Below, piece after piece: positions 52,085 to 58,850 of a DNA stretch of 64,000 nucleotides (positions are counted from its first letter, which is position 1; each line of letters opens with the position of its first letter). A program made the translations under genes and the position numbers. This DNA comes from a virus, in IMG/VR virus record IMGVR_UViG_3300043774_001054, positions 1 to 64,000 of that record, one strand, 5' to 3'. The notes beneath the pieces were generated by a model. It was not told the origin of the DNA and did not search any database. It saw only the letters and a program-made list of their open reading frames with translations.

Positions 52085-52896
52085 TTCTTTTTAGCGTTAT
52101 TGTTGGTTGCGTCTTTGAATTGCCAAAGACCTGCTGTTTGCCCCTGCTTAATAATTTCAATTACTGCCTGATCAATAGCGCTCCGTACGGCAATGCCATT
52201 CGGTTCATTTGCAGTGAGACCAAGTTCTGACTCAATCGGGGTTGTTCCGTGATCATAAAATTTAAATAAATTGCCCGAGAGGGCAATACTCGTAATGGTT
52301 TTAGTAACAGCCACGCTCAGTAGGACCTCTCCTGTTTGAACGCTTACAAGCCTCAGTGACACTGTTACTACGTCCTTACGATATTGAGTGCTACCGGAGA
52401 TACCAAGAACACTGGCGCCCGCGCCTCCCGTAAGGATATTGCTATCATATCCGATGATGCCGCCTTGCGCTATAATGCCGGCAAATAACATCGGAGTGAG
52501 TTTCTCGGCGTCTTTACCGAGGAAAGTTTCTCTTGTCTGTGAAATGAGTTGGCGTTCCTTAATAATGTCATCAAGGCTTGCACGTTCAAGTACCTGAAAC
52601 CACGTGCCATTACTTGCAAGACGTAATGCATCGATGAGCCAACTCTCCGCGCCCTGCGTGACGGCAGAAGAGAATGTGGCATACGCGTCTGCGGTCTTTC
52701 TCTGTCCCGTCTTATCCGCAAAGCCATAGACTGCAATTGTCATCCGAGGACCATCAATTGGTGGAAGCTCCGATAGCTGCTTTGCCAATGGGGATATCTG
52801 GACCTTGGGTATCTCGAGGATGGTGGGCTTGGATGGTACCGAAGCACAACCCCCGAACAACAGAGACAGTAAGAGTATGGAAATAAATTTTACCAT
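52081..52896 (-). CDS. csgG: Curli secretion channel CsgG homologue
   Basis: 271 residues (E. coli CsgG: 277). A lipoprotein signal ends at LLFGGC (Cys17). Conserved CsgG parts follow in order: MTIAVYGFADKTGQ, FSSAVTQGAESWLI, WFQVLERASLDDIIKER, LTPMLFAGIIAQGGIIGYDS, GGAGASVLGI, YRKDVVTVSLRLVSVQTGEV, TKTITS, and GLWQFKD. The Phe in TFSSAV fits the channel constriction. CsgG forms a nonameric outer-membrane pore that exports curli subunits. It is followed by the curlin-like gene and preceded by csgF, so the export unit looks complete. Confidence 0.95.
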   Translation of the reverse strand: MVKFISILLLSLLFGGCASVPSKPTILEIPKVQISPLAKQLSELPPIDGPRMTIAVYGFADKTGQRKTADAYATFSSAVTQGAESWLIDALRLASNGTWFQVLERASLDDIIKERQLISQTRETFLGKDAEKLTPMLFAGIIAQGGIIGYDSNILTGGAGASVLGISGSTQYRKDVVTVSLRLVSVQTGEVLLSVAVTKTITSIALSGNLFKFYDHGTTPIESELGLTANEPNGIAVRSAIDQAVIEIIKQGQTAGLWQFKDATNNNAKKK

Positions 52897-52899
52897 TGA

Positions 52900-53358
52900 T
52901 TAGCCGCCGGCGGGTTTCAATGTTCCCACAGGAACCTGAATCGTCGTAGTATTACCGGTTGCAGGATCAACAATGTAAAGAGTCACCATATCACCATTTT
53001 TTTGCCAGGTGACTGTCGATCCGCCCTGAAGATTAATGATACCAAAGTTGGCTCCATCCGAGTTAAAGATGGCATCCGTGACCTGAGATGCTAGTTGAGA
53101 ATAGATTCGAGCCTGCAGGTTATTAATGAATGCATTGAGCGGTGTATTTTGCGCCGCCACTTTTGCAGTTTCAGCGTCTGCTTTTGCTTGATCTTTGAAT
53201 GATTGCTTTCGGGTGCGTGCAAGGTTTTCAATGGTGATTTGATGAGAAGAAAATCCAACGCCGTTAAACATTGGAGACTTAAAACCATGCACCATATCCG
53301 ATGCAAAGACAACCTTAAACAGGAGGGCGAGGAGTAGGAATAGTAGCAGGTTTTTCAT
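52900..53358 (-). CDS. csgF: Curli assembly factor CsgF homologue
   Basis: 152 residues from ATG 53358 (a longer frame to 53385 adds residues before the signal peptide). Signal peptide MKNLLLFLLLALLFKVVF, then mature start DMVHGFKSPMFNGVGFSSHQ, equivalent to the CsgF segment TFQFRNPNFGGNPNNG that plugs the CsgG constriction. The C-terminal half (QIYS-like helix, VTLYIVDPATGNTTTIQVPV) fits the CsgF end. It overlaps the upstream membrane-protein gene by 44 bases. In bacteria CsgF guides nucleation at the pore. Confidence 0.88.
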   Translation of the reverse strand: MKNLLLFLLLALLFKVVFASDMVHGFKSPMFNGVGFSSHQITIENLARTRKQSFKDQAKADAETAKVAAQNTPLNAFINNLQARIYSQLASQVTDAIFNSDGANFGIINLQGGSTVTWQKNGDMVTLYIVDPATGNTTTIQVPVGTLKPAGG

Positions 53359-53629
53359 TGGTGATTGATGCGGTTGGTACGACATGCGGACCTCCGCGTT
53401 GCATTTCGATGGCTGTATTAATCTTTTGCTCCAATCTAATTAGATCATTATCAAGCATACGAATTCGGTCAATCAACGCAATCATAGTTTTCTTTGCTTC
53501 CGACAGCTCAGAATTAATGTTCTCCGTCACAAATTTCCAAACAAAGTAAATAAAGTAGCCCATACCAGCGGCAGCCATCATTGGCATACCGTACTGGTTG
53601 ATCATCTGTTTTAATTCAATAGGATCCAT
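53315..53629 (-). CDS. One-helix membrane protein, paralogue 1
   Basis: 104 residues. N-terminal membrane helix at about 15-34 (PMMAAAGMGYFIYFVWKFV), then a coiled coil (IALIDRIRMLDNDLIRLEQK) and a Pro-rich end (PATIPTPRPP). It resembles the next gene upstream in plan and in the NDLIR motif, so the two are paralogues. Small membrane proteins of this plan can be holins or scaffolds. Being in the same operon as CsgF/CsgG it might assist export or inner-membrane gating. Confidence 0.7.
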   Translation of the reverse strand: MDPIELKQMINQYGMPMMAAAGMGYFIYFVWKFVTENINSELSEAKKTMIALIDRIRMLDNDLIRLEQKINTAIEMQRGGPHVVPTASITNEKPATIPTPRPPV

Positions 53630-53632
53630 AGT

Positions 53633-53917
53633 TTAATCCTTTCTGGCATCCGTCTTACCATCACTGCGTGCCAGACGTTCAAGGTCGACGCGTAATCCGA
53701 AACGTGATGAGATGAGTGCATCAATACGAATAAGGTCATTATTCATTGTGCGCACACGGTTGTTCAACATACCGGCAAGACCATTTAATGATTTCACATC
53801 ATCCACAACTCCCGCAAGGATATACTTGAGGAGAATGACGATGAAGACGCCGCCAGCAATAACTGCTGCAACAGAGAATCCAAGGTCCGCAAATGATTTC
53901 AGTGTTTCAAAACTCAT
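53633..53917 (-). CDS. One-helix membrane protein, paralogue 2
   Basis: 94 residues. Membrane helix about 12-37 (LGFSVAAVIAGGVFIVILLK), then a soluble part with MNNDLIRIDALISSRFGL, matching LDNDLIRLEQKINTAIEM of its neighbour. Charged C-terminus. Its start overlaps the stop of the upstream gene as TAATG. No family name is certain. Holin-like, or a component of the envelope operon. Confidence 0.7.
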   Translation of the reverse strand: MSFETLKSFADLGFSVAAVIAGGVFIVILLKYILAGVVDDVKSLNGLAGMLNNRVRTMNNDLIRIDALISSRFGLRVDLERLARSDGKTDARKD

Positions 53918-54180
53918 TATCCATTTACAATCTTAGAAATCTTAGATTCAAACTCTTCGATCTTTTTAATACGGTTGGGCCATTTAATGTATTCCTTCTC
54001 TGGGTTCTTCTTCAGATTCTGAAGGAGTGGAAGGATTGCTTGGTATAATCGATTCAGTTTATCTTCGTGATACGCAGCAGCCTTCTCGGCTACGTCAACT
54101 TGTTTTGTTACGTCAAGTTCGTCTTCGGCGATCGTTGTGAAACCAAAGTCAAAGGGGTCTATAGAATTATTTGTGGCCAT
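53917..54180 (-). CDS. Conserved small protein of T4-like phages, first in curli operon
   Basis: 87 residues. It has an acidic N-terminus with DPFDFGFTTIAEDEL and a helical end with LLQNLKKNPEKEYIKWPNRI. This pattern is familiar from small proteins of marine T4-like phages. Function unknown. Upstream lie a terminator-like hairpin, a TATAAATA box and an early-type promoter, so its operon may be controlled by read-through. Confidence 0.7.
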   Translation of the reverse strand: MATNNSIDPFDFGFTTIAEDELDVTKQVDVAEKAAAYHEDKLNRLYQAILPLLQNLKKNPEKEYIKWPNRIKKIEEFESKISKIVNG

Positions 54181-54197
54181 TGTAATAAGAGTGTAAA

Positions 54198-54235
54198 TAA
54201 AAATGCTACCTCATCAATAAAGACAAGGTAGCATT
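54198..54235 (-). terminator. Terminator-like hairpin in the leader of the curli operon
   Basis: Minus strand: a perfect 10-bp stem (AATGCTACCT at 54202-54211 with AGGTAGCATT at 54226-54235), a 14-base loop, then five T at 54203-54199. It lies downstream of both promoters at 54245-54252 and 54317-54345 but before ATG 54180, so transcripts of the curli operon must pass it. Confidence 0.75.
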
Positions 54236-54244
54236 CAGTATTGC

Positions 54245-54252
54245 TATTTATA
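54245..54252 (-). promoter_or_regulatory. Late promoter TATAAATA upstream of the curli operon
   Basis: Exact late box on the minus strand, 64 bases from ATG 54180. Predicted RNA start is near 54239, just before the terminator-like hairpin. Confidence 0.55.
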
Positions 54253-54316
54253 AAATAAACAGTTTGTAGTATTACGGTATTTGAATCCTATGAGACATTA
54301 TGTTGAATAGAGATAC

Positions 54317-54345
54317 ATTATAACGTATCTAAGCAGAATGTAAAC
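54317..54345 (-). promoter_or_regulatory. Early-type promoter upstream of the curli operon
   Basis: Minus strand GTTTAC at 54345-54340 and consensus TATAAT at 54322-54317, spacer 17. The best -10 match in the window. The leader to ATG 54180 is about 130 bases and includes the late box and the terminator-like hairpin. Confidence 0.75.
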
Positions 54346-54362
54346 AATAAAGCGCCGTCGTA

Positions 54363-54947
54363 TTACTTAGTTTTAATGAATGAGCCAGCTTCTACAGGTT
54401 TGAATATGTTCTTGATACCGCGTGTTTGAATGGCGCGAAAAACGAAATATGGCCACCAGATAATTTTTGGAATCTTGACGACCTTAATGTTGGAGTCGGT
54501 AATCACAGGAACCTCAGCGTCCCAGACTTTCAGCACAAGCGGTTCGCCGCTCACAGAGTTGGTGAGGTTGATTTTACCGTTACGTGTTGGCGGGCGACCG
54601 ATGTACCAATAGTTGTCGTATTGACCGAATTCAATATCGCAGTCGGAGCCCGATGTGACAAACGATACCTCATTAATTGAGTAACCATTGACTGAACCCT
54701 TGATGGTGATGCCATTCTTGCGTGGAGCCAGGACGGTATTGTTGAACGTATAGTTTGAACCTCTTACGGCATCGATGCAGTCTTCCTTGCCGCCTTCAAT
54801 GGTGCAACCATCGACAACGACATTGGTGCAATTGGAGAATTTAAGGACATCGGAGGTTTGAGTCCAATCATCCGGCGCAATGACCCGATTGGAAATTACT
54901 GTTCCGTCCTCACCAGCGTAGGACTCTAGGTTTTTATCGGCGGCCAT
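54363..54947 (-). CDS. Right-handed beta-helix protein
   Basis: 194 residues. Parallel beta-helix steps are visible: LKFSNCTNVVVDGCTIEGG, EDCIDAVRGSNYTFNNTVL, KNGITIKGSVNGYSINEVSF. It resembles pectate lyase-like or phage depolymerase helices but is short, with no obvious catalytic set. The C-terminus has hydrophobic IIWWPYFVFRAI. Similar proteins occur in T4-like marine phages. It may be a virion-surface decoration or a helix-type spike. It starts 2 bases before the previous stop. Confidence 0.65.
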   Translation of the reverse strand: MAADKNLESYAGEDGTVISNRVIAPDDWTQTSDVLKFSNCTNVVVDGCTIEGGKEDCIDAVRGSNYTFNNTVLAPRKNGITIKGSVNGYSINEVSFVTSGSDCDIEFGQYDNYWYIGRPPTRNGKINLTNSVSGEPLVLKVWDAEVPVITDSNIKVVKIPKIIWWPYFVFRAIQTRGIKNIFKPVEAGSFIKTK

Positions 54948-54949
54948 GT

Positions 54950-55204
54950 TTAGAATGATACGGCGACCATACGGATTGTTGCACTACCGAAGATGTTTTC
55001 GGCTGGTAGTTTTCTGACAAATGCCGTTTCATATGCGCGAAGGGTAAAGCTACCAGTAGTGACTACTGCAGCATCTTTTACAAGAACAGAAACGTCTGAA
55101 GCAGTATTGTTGTATACGCGGATCAGAGTCTTTCCGCTGAAATTGTTACCGCCCGTTCCTACTGCGGCTTCTTCGCCTAATACTTTGAGGATTGTTGAGA
55201 CCAT
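54950..55204 (-). CDS. Small beta-sandwich protein, unknown
   Basis: 84 residues. Strand pattern GKTLIRVYNNTASDVSVLV, GSFTLRAYETAFVRKLPAEN and a final VAVSF. Proteins of this plan are common in T4-like cyanophages, often near structural genes, function unknown. It is directly upstream of the beta-helix gene and downstream of a TATAAATA box, suggesting late expression and a virion role. Confidence 0.65.
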   Translation of the reverse strand: MVSTILKVLGEEAAVGTGGNNFSGKTLIRVYNNTASDVSVLVKDAAVVTTGSFTLRAYETAFVRKLPAENIFGSATIRMVAVSF

Positions 55205-55233
55205 AGAATTAATTGTTTGAGGTTAAGTCTATC

Positions 55234-55241
55234 TATTTATA
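55234..55241 (-). promoter_or_regulatory. Late promoter TATAAATA (leftward)
   Basis: Exact late box on the minus strand, 29 bases before ATG 55204. It is part of a divergent pair with the plus-strand box at 55255-55262. Confidence 0.65.
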
Positions 55242-55254
55242 AACATCGGTCGGT

Positions 55255-55262
55255 TATAAATA
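55255..55262 (+). promoter_or_regulatory. Late promoter TATAAATA (rightward)
   Basis: Exact late box on the plus strand, 5 bases before ATG 55268. T4 spacing puts the RNA start on the A of the ATG, a fully leaderless message. Confidence 0.6.
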
Positions 55263-55267
55263 GGGTT

Positions 55268-56227
55268 ATGCGTTTTGTCGTTTCATTATTATTTGTAATG
55301 AGTCTGACTGGTTGCACCATGCTCGGTGGGTTAAAGATGCCCAGTCTTGGCGGAGGTAAAACCGGAGACTCTGCCGGATCCGTAGCTGCTGCTCAAAACA
55401 CTGCGGAAGCCGTCGACCGTATGGCAGAGATTAGTAAACGGAATGAGGAAGCACGCAAAGCAATGGAAATAGAGTACGCTAAGTTCCGTGAACAATTGAC
55501 GGCAGCCTACGCCAACCGTGAAAGGCTGGACAACGAAAATTTTGACCGCATCTCCGAGATCAACTATGGTATCTTTAAAGCCACAGAGGATGTTACCAAA
55601 CTGGATGCTCGGGTACTGATTGCAAATTTAAAGTCAAAGGAAAACATGGCTCGTTTAATGCCGATTGGTGAAGCCAAGAAGAAAGAGATCATTGCCGAGC
55701 TTGAAGGCGACCGTAAAAAGCTCGAGGCTGAAATCGTAAAGAAGTACGAAGTTAGGATCAAGGAAGGCGAAGCCGCTGCTGCCGCCTACGAGGAAGCCGA
55801 TAAACAGGTCAAACTCAAAGAGGCCGAGAAAGGTAAATTACGCGATCAGCAAGCAACCATCCTTGAAAAGCTAAGAGCCGATCAGGAAGCCGAAAGAGAA
55901 AAGCTCCGTAAAGAAGCAGCAGATGCTGTCGCCATTGCCAAAGAGAAACAACGCCTCGAGATGGTTGGCTGGATTGTAAAGGCTCTATTGGGTGTCGGAA
56001 TTGTAATCCTAGTGATTGGCTTCCTCATGAAATCTCCAACCTTTATTGTGTCGGGCATTGCAATGCTCGGACTCGCCTACGTTGCGGCAACCATTCCATT
56101 CTGGGTCGTGGCAAGTATTATGGGTGTCTTTGTAATCGTGATGGTAATGATGGACCCAAAGACGGGCAAGATTTCATTACCAGGCAAAAAGAAAGCGGAG
56201 TCAATTACGACTCCGCCTGCTCCTTAA
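55268..56227 (+). CDS. Long coiled-coil lipoprotein with C-terminal membrane helices
   Basis: 319 residues from ATG 55268; the frame is open upstream to 55217 but the added residues have no signal. Lipobox LTGC gives a lipid-modified Cys16. Residues about 45-235 are a continuous charged coiled coil (EIIAELEGDRKKLEAEIV, EAEREKLRKEAADAVAIA). Residues about 240-305 hold two or three membrane helices (WIVKALLGVGIVILVIGFL; WVVASIMGVFVIVMVMM). The end is basic and Pro-rich. A lipoprotein joined to an inner-membrane helix by a coiled coil is the plan of u-spanins, which fuse the two membranes in lysis, but this one is much longer. Other envelope-bridging roles are possible. Confidence 0.7.
   Translation: MRFVVSLLFVMSLTGCTMLGGLKMPSLGGGKTGDSAGSVAAAQNTAEAVDRMAEISKRNEEARKAMEIEYAKFREQLTAAYANRERLDNENFDRISEINYGIFKATEDVTKLDARVLIANLKSKENMARLMPIGEAKKKEIIAELEGDRKKLEAEIVKKYEVRIKEGEAAAAAYEEADKQVKLKEAEKGKLRDQQATILEKLRADQEAEREKLRKEAADAVAIAKEKQRLEMVGWIVKALLGVGIVILVIGFLMKSPTFIVSGIAMLGLAYVAATIPFWVVASIMGVFVIVMVMMDPKTGKISLPGKKKAESITTPPAP
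56186..56216 (-). terminator. Terminator inside the 3' coding end of the lipoprotein gene
   Basis: An 8-bp perfect stem (GCGGAGTC at 56195-56202 with GACTCCGC at 56209-56216), loop of 6, followed on the minus strand by TTTCTTTTT. It would end leftward transcription of the early gene cluster that stops at 56248, while coding on the plus strand for the last residues of the lipoprotein. Confidence 0.75.
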
Positions 56228-56247
56228 TAGCCAGTAACGGCTGAGGG

Positions 56248-56517
56248 TCACTCCAGGTCGTCAAGAACGACTTTGGCTGGGTTTGTTCCTCCTACAATTA
56301 CACAATTGCGGTATTGCTCCAATGCCTCCCGCAGCTTTACATTTTTTCCAATAAGATCATCGGCGTGCTGCGAGTGATGATCCACCCAGTTTTGTGCAAT
56401 GCGAAGTTCAGCCTCGGCTTTCTCGGCACGAATCAGAGCGGCGTCACGTTGCTTCATTAACTCGGCTACTTTCTCTTCCGCAGTAATGAGATTTTTACTA
56501 TAGTTTGATGCGTACAT
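56248..56517 (-). CDS. Small coiled-coil early protein
   Basis: 89 residues from ATG 56517 (the frame to 56556 overlaps the upstream gene). Coiled coil at about 12-45 (EEKVAELMKQRDAALIRAEK) and a second helical part (KNVKLREALEQYRNCVIV). Similar RAEKAEAELR segments occur in other small phage proteins, including the 61618-62178 product. Function unknown. Last gene of the early cluster, ending in a terminator within the convergent gene. Confidence 0.55.
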   Translation of the reverse strand: MYASNYSKNLITAEEKVAELMKQRDAALIRAEKAEAELRIAQNWVDHHSQHADDLIGKNVKLREALEQYRNCVIVGGTNPAKVVLDDLE

Positions 56518-56521
56518 AAAT

Positions 56522-56737
56522 TTAAATAATATAAGGTCCACAATTCGCAAAATCATTAGGAGACATAACTTTTGGGTTAACTATATCTATAGCACCAAGA
56601 GAAAATACCCTATCATACGATTCGTTATGTATTTTCTTGCTATGTTCACGCACATAATCCCCCATCTCCATATGATTCATTTCTGATTTAACAGCTACGG
56701 CTTTAAAACAATCTCCTTTGATAATGTATTGAAACAT
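56522..56737 (-). CDS. Small unknown early protein
   Basis: 71 residues from ATG 56737, chosen because a Shine-Dalgarno (GGAGGAAGGG) lies just upstream and the earlier ATG at 56761 falls inside the previous gene. Sequence MFQYIIKGDCFKAVAVKSEM, with a short central helix. No family recognised. It lies 5 bases before the next gene, in the dense early operon. Confidence 0.5.
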   Translation of the reverse strand: MFQYIIKGDCFKAVAVKSEMNHMEMGDYVREHSKKIHNESYDRVFSLGAIDIVNPKVMSPNDFANCGPYII

Positions 56738-56742
56738 AAATT

Positions 56743-57069
56743 TTACCCTTCCTCCTCCCATTTGCCAACCGTTTTCAAGAATGCCTCTGCGCGTTGGGCG
56801 GCGGTGGCGTTTGCAACGTGACCCACTTCATTACTTGTTAAATCCCACCAATACTTTTCACGATTTTCTAAGACAATACCGGAAAGATTTGCTGCAAATT
56901 GATTTACCTGTTCCGGCTCTAAGTGAGCCATAGCCTCGTGCATGGCGTTGAGGTCGTGGATGTAGTCGGGGATGAACTGCGCGACAAGTTGCCCCAATTC
57001 GTGCGAGTCTTCGCTACATTTCCATCCACACGCTTCCGCGATGGCTATTCTTTGTTTTTCAGCTTTCAT
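56743..57069 (-). CDS. Phage ABA-sandwich-like early protein
   Basis: 108 residues. IAEACGWKCS near the start and FIPDYIHDLNAMHEAMAHLE in the middle are the pattern of the small phage proteins with an ABA-sandwich domain. It ends AAQRAEAFLKTVGKWEEE. Function unknown. It overlaps the upstream gene by 4 bases (ATGA). Confidence 0.7.
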   Translation of the reverse strand: MKAEKQRIAIAEACGWKCSEDSHELGQLVAQFIPDYIHDLNAMHEAMAHLEPEQVNQFAANLSGIVLENREKYWWDLTSNEVGHVANATAAQRAEAFLKTVGKWEEEG

Positions 57070-57545
57070 TTGTTATCAACTAAAGCAGCAACAATCTTCT
57101 CTGCATTCTCTTGAATAGAAGGATAGCAAAGAGTATTAAACGAGTCACCGTGTTTTGCAATGAATTTATCCCAGTCTTTCTTTTCTTCGGGAGTTAAGGC
57201 CATGTTAACTGGACGAGCCGCTGATGCCTCGCGAATAATTTTAATAAGTTTTTCTTCCATAAGACGAGCCGCAGCAGTAATTGCAGACTTCTCTGGGTGA
57301 ATTTGCTGACGAATAGAAGTGCATCCTTGTGTAATATGAATGAGCCAAAAGCCTTCGCGCAGACCATCATAAGCGTATGGGTCATTTACAGGAACAAACT
57401 TCTTGCCTACCTTACGGTAAAGGCGCTGGTCTTCTTTAGCAGCTGCGCTTGCAGTTACCGGATCAATCTGGAACTTATAGTTAAGCTGGAAACGAAGACG
57501 CTCGCATTCGTTCTTGTAATGTTCTAAATCTTTATTCTTTTTCAT
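57066..57545 (-). CDS. Conserved early protein, unknown
   Basis: 159 residues. DPYAYDGLREGFWLIHITQG and CTSIRQQIHPEKSAITAAAR, then a long helical C-terminal region with EKLIKIIREASAARPVNM. Related proteins with FWLxHxxxGxTSIR are seen in various phages. A coiled N-terminus (EHYKNECERLRFQLNYKF). Function unknown; early expression inferred from the operon. Confidence 0.6.
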   Translation of the reverse strand: MKKNKDLEHYKNECERLRFQLNYKFQIDPVTASAAAKEDQRLYRKVGKKFVPVNDPYAYDGLREGFWLIHITQGCTSIRQQIHPEKSAITAAARLMEEKLIKIIREASAARPVNMALTPEEKKDWDKFIAKHGDSFNTLCYPSIQENAEKIVAALVDNK

Positions 57546-57546
57546 T

Positions 57547-57801
57547 TTATTTAAAAGTTATTTTTTTAGGTTTCATAAAAATTGTTCCTCTATTGATATT
57601 TCCAAGAAGACAGTCGTAAGCATCAAATCGTCCTTCGTCTCGTCCTCGCTGAACATCATCTCGATGAAGATTGTTTTTATAAAGCATATTTAAAGCCCTT
57701 AAATGCTTCAACCATTTTACTAATTTCTTCTGATCAATCTTATAGTATGTGTCATTGGGGTCAACTACTTCGTCTTCCCAAGTTTTTACATATGTTTTCA
57801 T
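57547..57801 (-). CDS. Small unknown early protein
   Basis: 84 residues, KTYVKTWEDEVVDPNDTYYK then helical KKLVKWLKHLRALNMLYKNN and a final RGTIFMKPKKITF. No family recognised. It overlaps the upstream gene by 4 bases, so translation is coupled. Confidence 0.5.
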   Translation of the reverse strand: MKTYVKTWEDEVVDPNDTYYKIDQKKLVKWLKHLRALNMLYKNNLHRDDVQRGRDEGRFDAYDCLLGNINRGTIFMKPKKITFK

Positions 57802-58064
57802 TTTAAATCTTTTTCAATTTCAAAGGTGAATGGCTTAACCGGTTTCCCACCATCAAATCGTTTAATAAAAGTTTGCGCCTTTTTAGGCAGTGTGTATGTG
57901 TCCCATGAACATCCATTGCGATGAAGTATTCGTGTCGCGCCGATATTTAACCCAGTATGAGATGTTGGTTTAACTTCCCGTTTAACCGCATGAGCTATAG
58001 GGCAATCATAACAACTCCCTCTATATCCTTCTTCAATATCCTTAAGAGTAACTTTAATTTTCAT
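57798..58064 (-). CDS. Conserved phage early protein with Cys pair
   Basis: 88 residues from ATG 58064. KVTLKDIEEGYRGSCYDCPI contains CxxC, then HAVKREVKPTSHTGLNIGAT and a final FIKRFDGGKPVKPFTFEI. Short proteins with this CPIA...FD.G..VKPF ending occur in many phage genomes; a structural zinc site is possible. Function unknown. First gene of its transcript, with the -10 box 9 bases before the ATG. Confidence 0.7.
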   Translation of the reverse strand: MKIKVTLKDIEEGYRGSCYDCPIAHAVKREVKPTSHTGLNIGATRILHRNGCSWDTYTLPKKAQTFIKRFDGGKPVKPFTFEIEKDLK

Positions 58065-58073
58065 TATGATACA

Positions 58074-58102
58074 ATCATACACCAAACCATGCAAAAGTAA
58101 AT
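58074..58102 (-). promoter_or_regulatory. Early-type promoter with near-leaderless start
   Basis: Minus strand ATTTAC at 58102-58097 and TATGAT at 58079-58074, spacer 17, ATG 9 bases after the -10. The upstream shared block is weaker here (AGTTTAGGACG). Confidence 0.75.
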
Positions 58103-58145
58103 CAAATTGATCGTCCTAAACTATTCATGTCCAACATCAATCTTA

Positions 58146-58355
58146 TTAAGTAAAAATTGGCATTTTCGAGGGGTCATAATCATTCGGACCCTTAATGTAA
58201 GGTTCGTGCAGAGGAGTTATAACAGGTGTGCTGTATGTAATTACAGATATCTTACCGAGTTCTTCTCTTAAAATATCGGTTTCCTTCGTGCAAAGGTATT
58301 CTTTGCCAGCAATAAAACCGCGGAGCCAATAAATGAATTGTTCTTGTGACATCAT
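58146..58355 (-). CDS. Small conserved phage protein
   Basis: 69 residues. MMSQEQFIYWLRGFIAGKEY matches the EQFxYWLxGF start of a widespread group of short phage proteins of unknown function. Shine-Dalgarno ACGGAGG lies 10 bases before the ATG. The start overlaps the upstream gene by 4 bases. Confidence 0.6.
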   Translation of the reverse strand: MMSQEQFIYWLRGFIAGKEYLCTKETDILREELGKISVITYSTPVITPLHEPYIKGPNDYDPSKMPIFT

Positions 58356-58573
58356 TTTAAGTTACCTCCGTAATAGTCGAATACTTCCTCCATGGCATTT
58401 AAAGCTACAATAAGTTCGGCCAATTCACGTTTTTGGTAATCTTGGAGTTTCCTTGTTTTCTTAAGGACGGTAATGTCTTCGCGAAGGTATTCAATCGTTT
58501 GTTTTACGGAAGCACGGACAATACCGTCGGCTGTTTCTGGGTCAATTTCTACATTCATATTTTTAATTTTCAT
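58352..58573 (-). CDS. Small helical early protein
   Basis: 73 residues from ATG 58573; the earlier ATG 58648 lies within the upstream gene. KNMNVEIDPETADGIVRASV, then EYLREDITVLKKTRKLQDYQ and AELIVALNAMEEVFDYYGG. Helical, common among T4-like phages in outline. Function unknown. Confidence 0.6.
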   Translation of the reverse strand: MKIKNMNVEIDPETADGIVRASVKQTIEYLREDITVLKKTRKLQDYQKRELAELIVALNAMEEVFDYYGGNLK

Positions 58574-58574
58574 A

Positions 58575-58850
58575 TTAATTCCAAGTTCTGTGTTTTTCAG
58601 CAATCCATTCGTCCCCGTCGTATTCTTGAATCTGCCATTGGACATCATCGGGAATCTTTACAACTTTAAGTTCAGCAAATTCACCGTTGGCAGCTTCACC
58701 AAGTTGTTCCACAATTTCTACTAGAATAGGATTGTTGCGCTTGATGTCATCTTCATTGGTAATAATCGCACCGGCACGTTCATTAAAAAGAGCAAGAGCA
58801 GTCTTAGAAAGCCCAAAGGCACCGTGGCAATCATTAATTACAATTTTCAT
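58575..58850 (-). CDS. Conserved phage protein (IVINDCHGAFGLS family)
   Basis: 91 residues. MKIVINDCHGAFGLSKTALA, ELKVVKIPDDVQWQIQEYDG and EWIAEKHRTW at the end are a clear pattern of small proteins present in many phages and some bacteria. Function unknown. It overlaps its upstream neighbour by 17 bases. Confidence 0.75.
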   Translation of the reverse strand: MKIVINDCHGAFGLSKTALALFNERAGAIITNEDDIKRNNPILVEIVEQLGEAANGEFAELKVVKIPDDVQWQIQEYDGDEWIAEKHRTWN

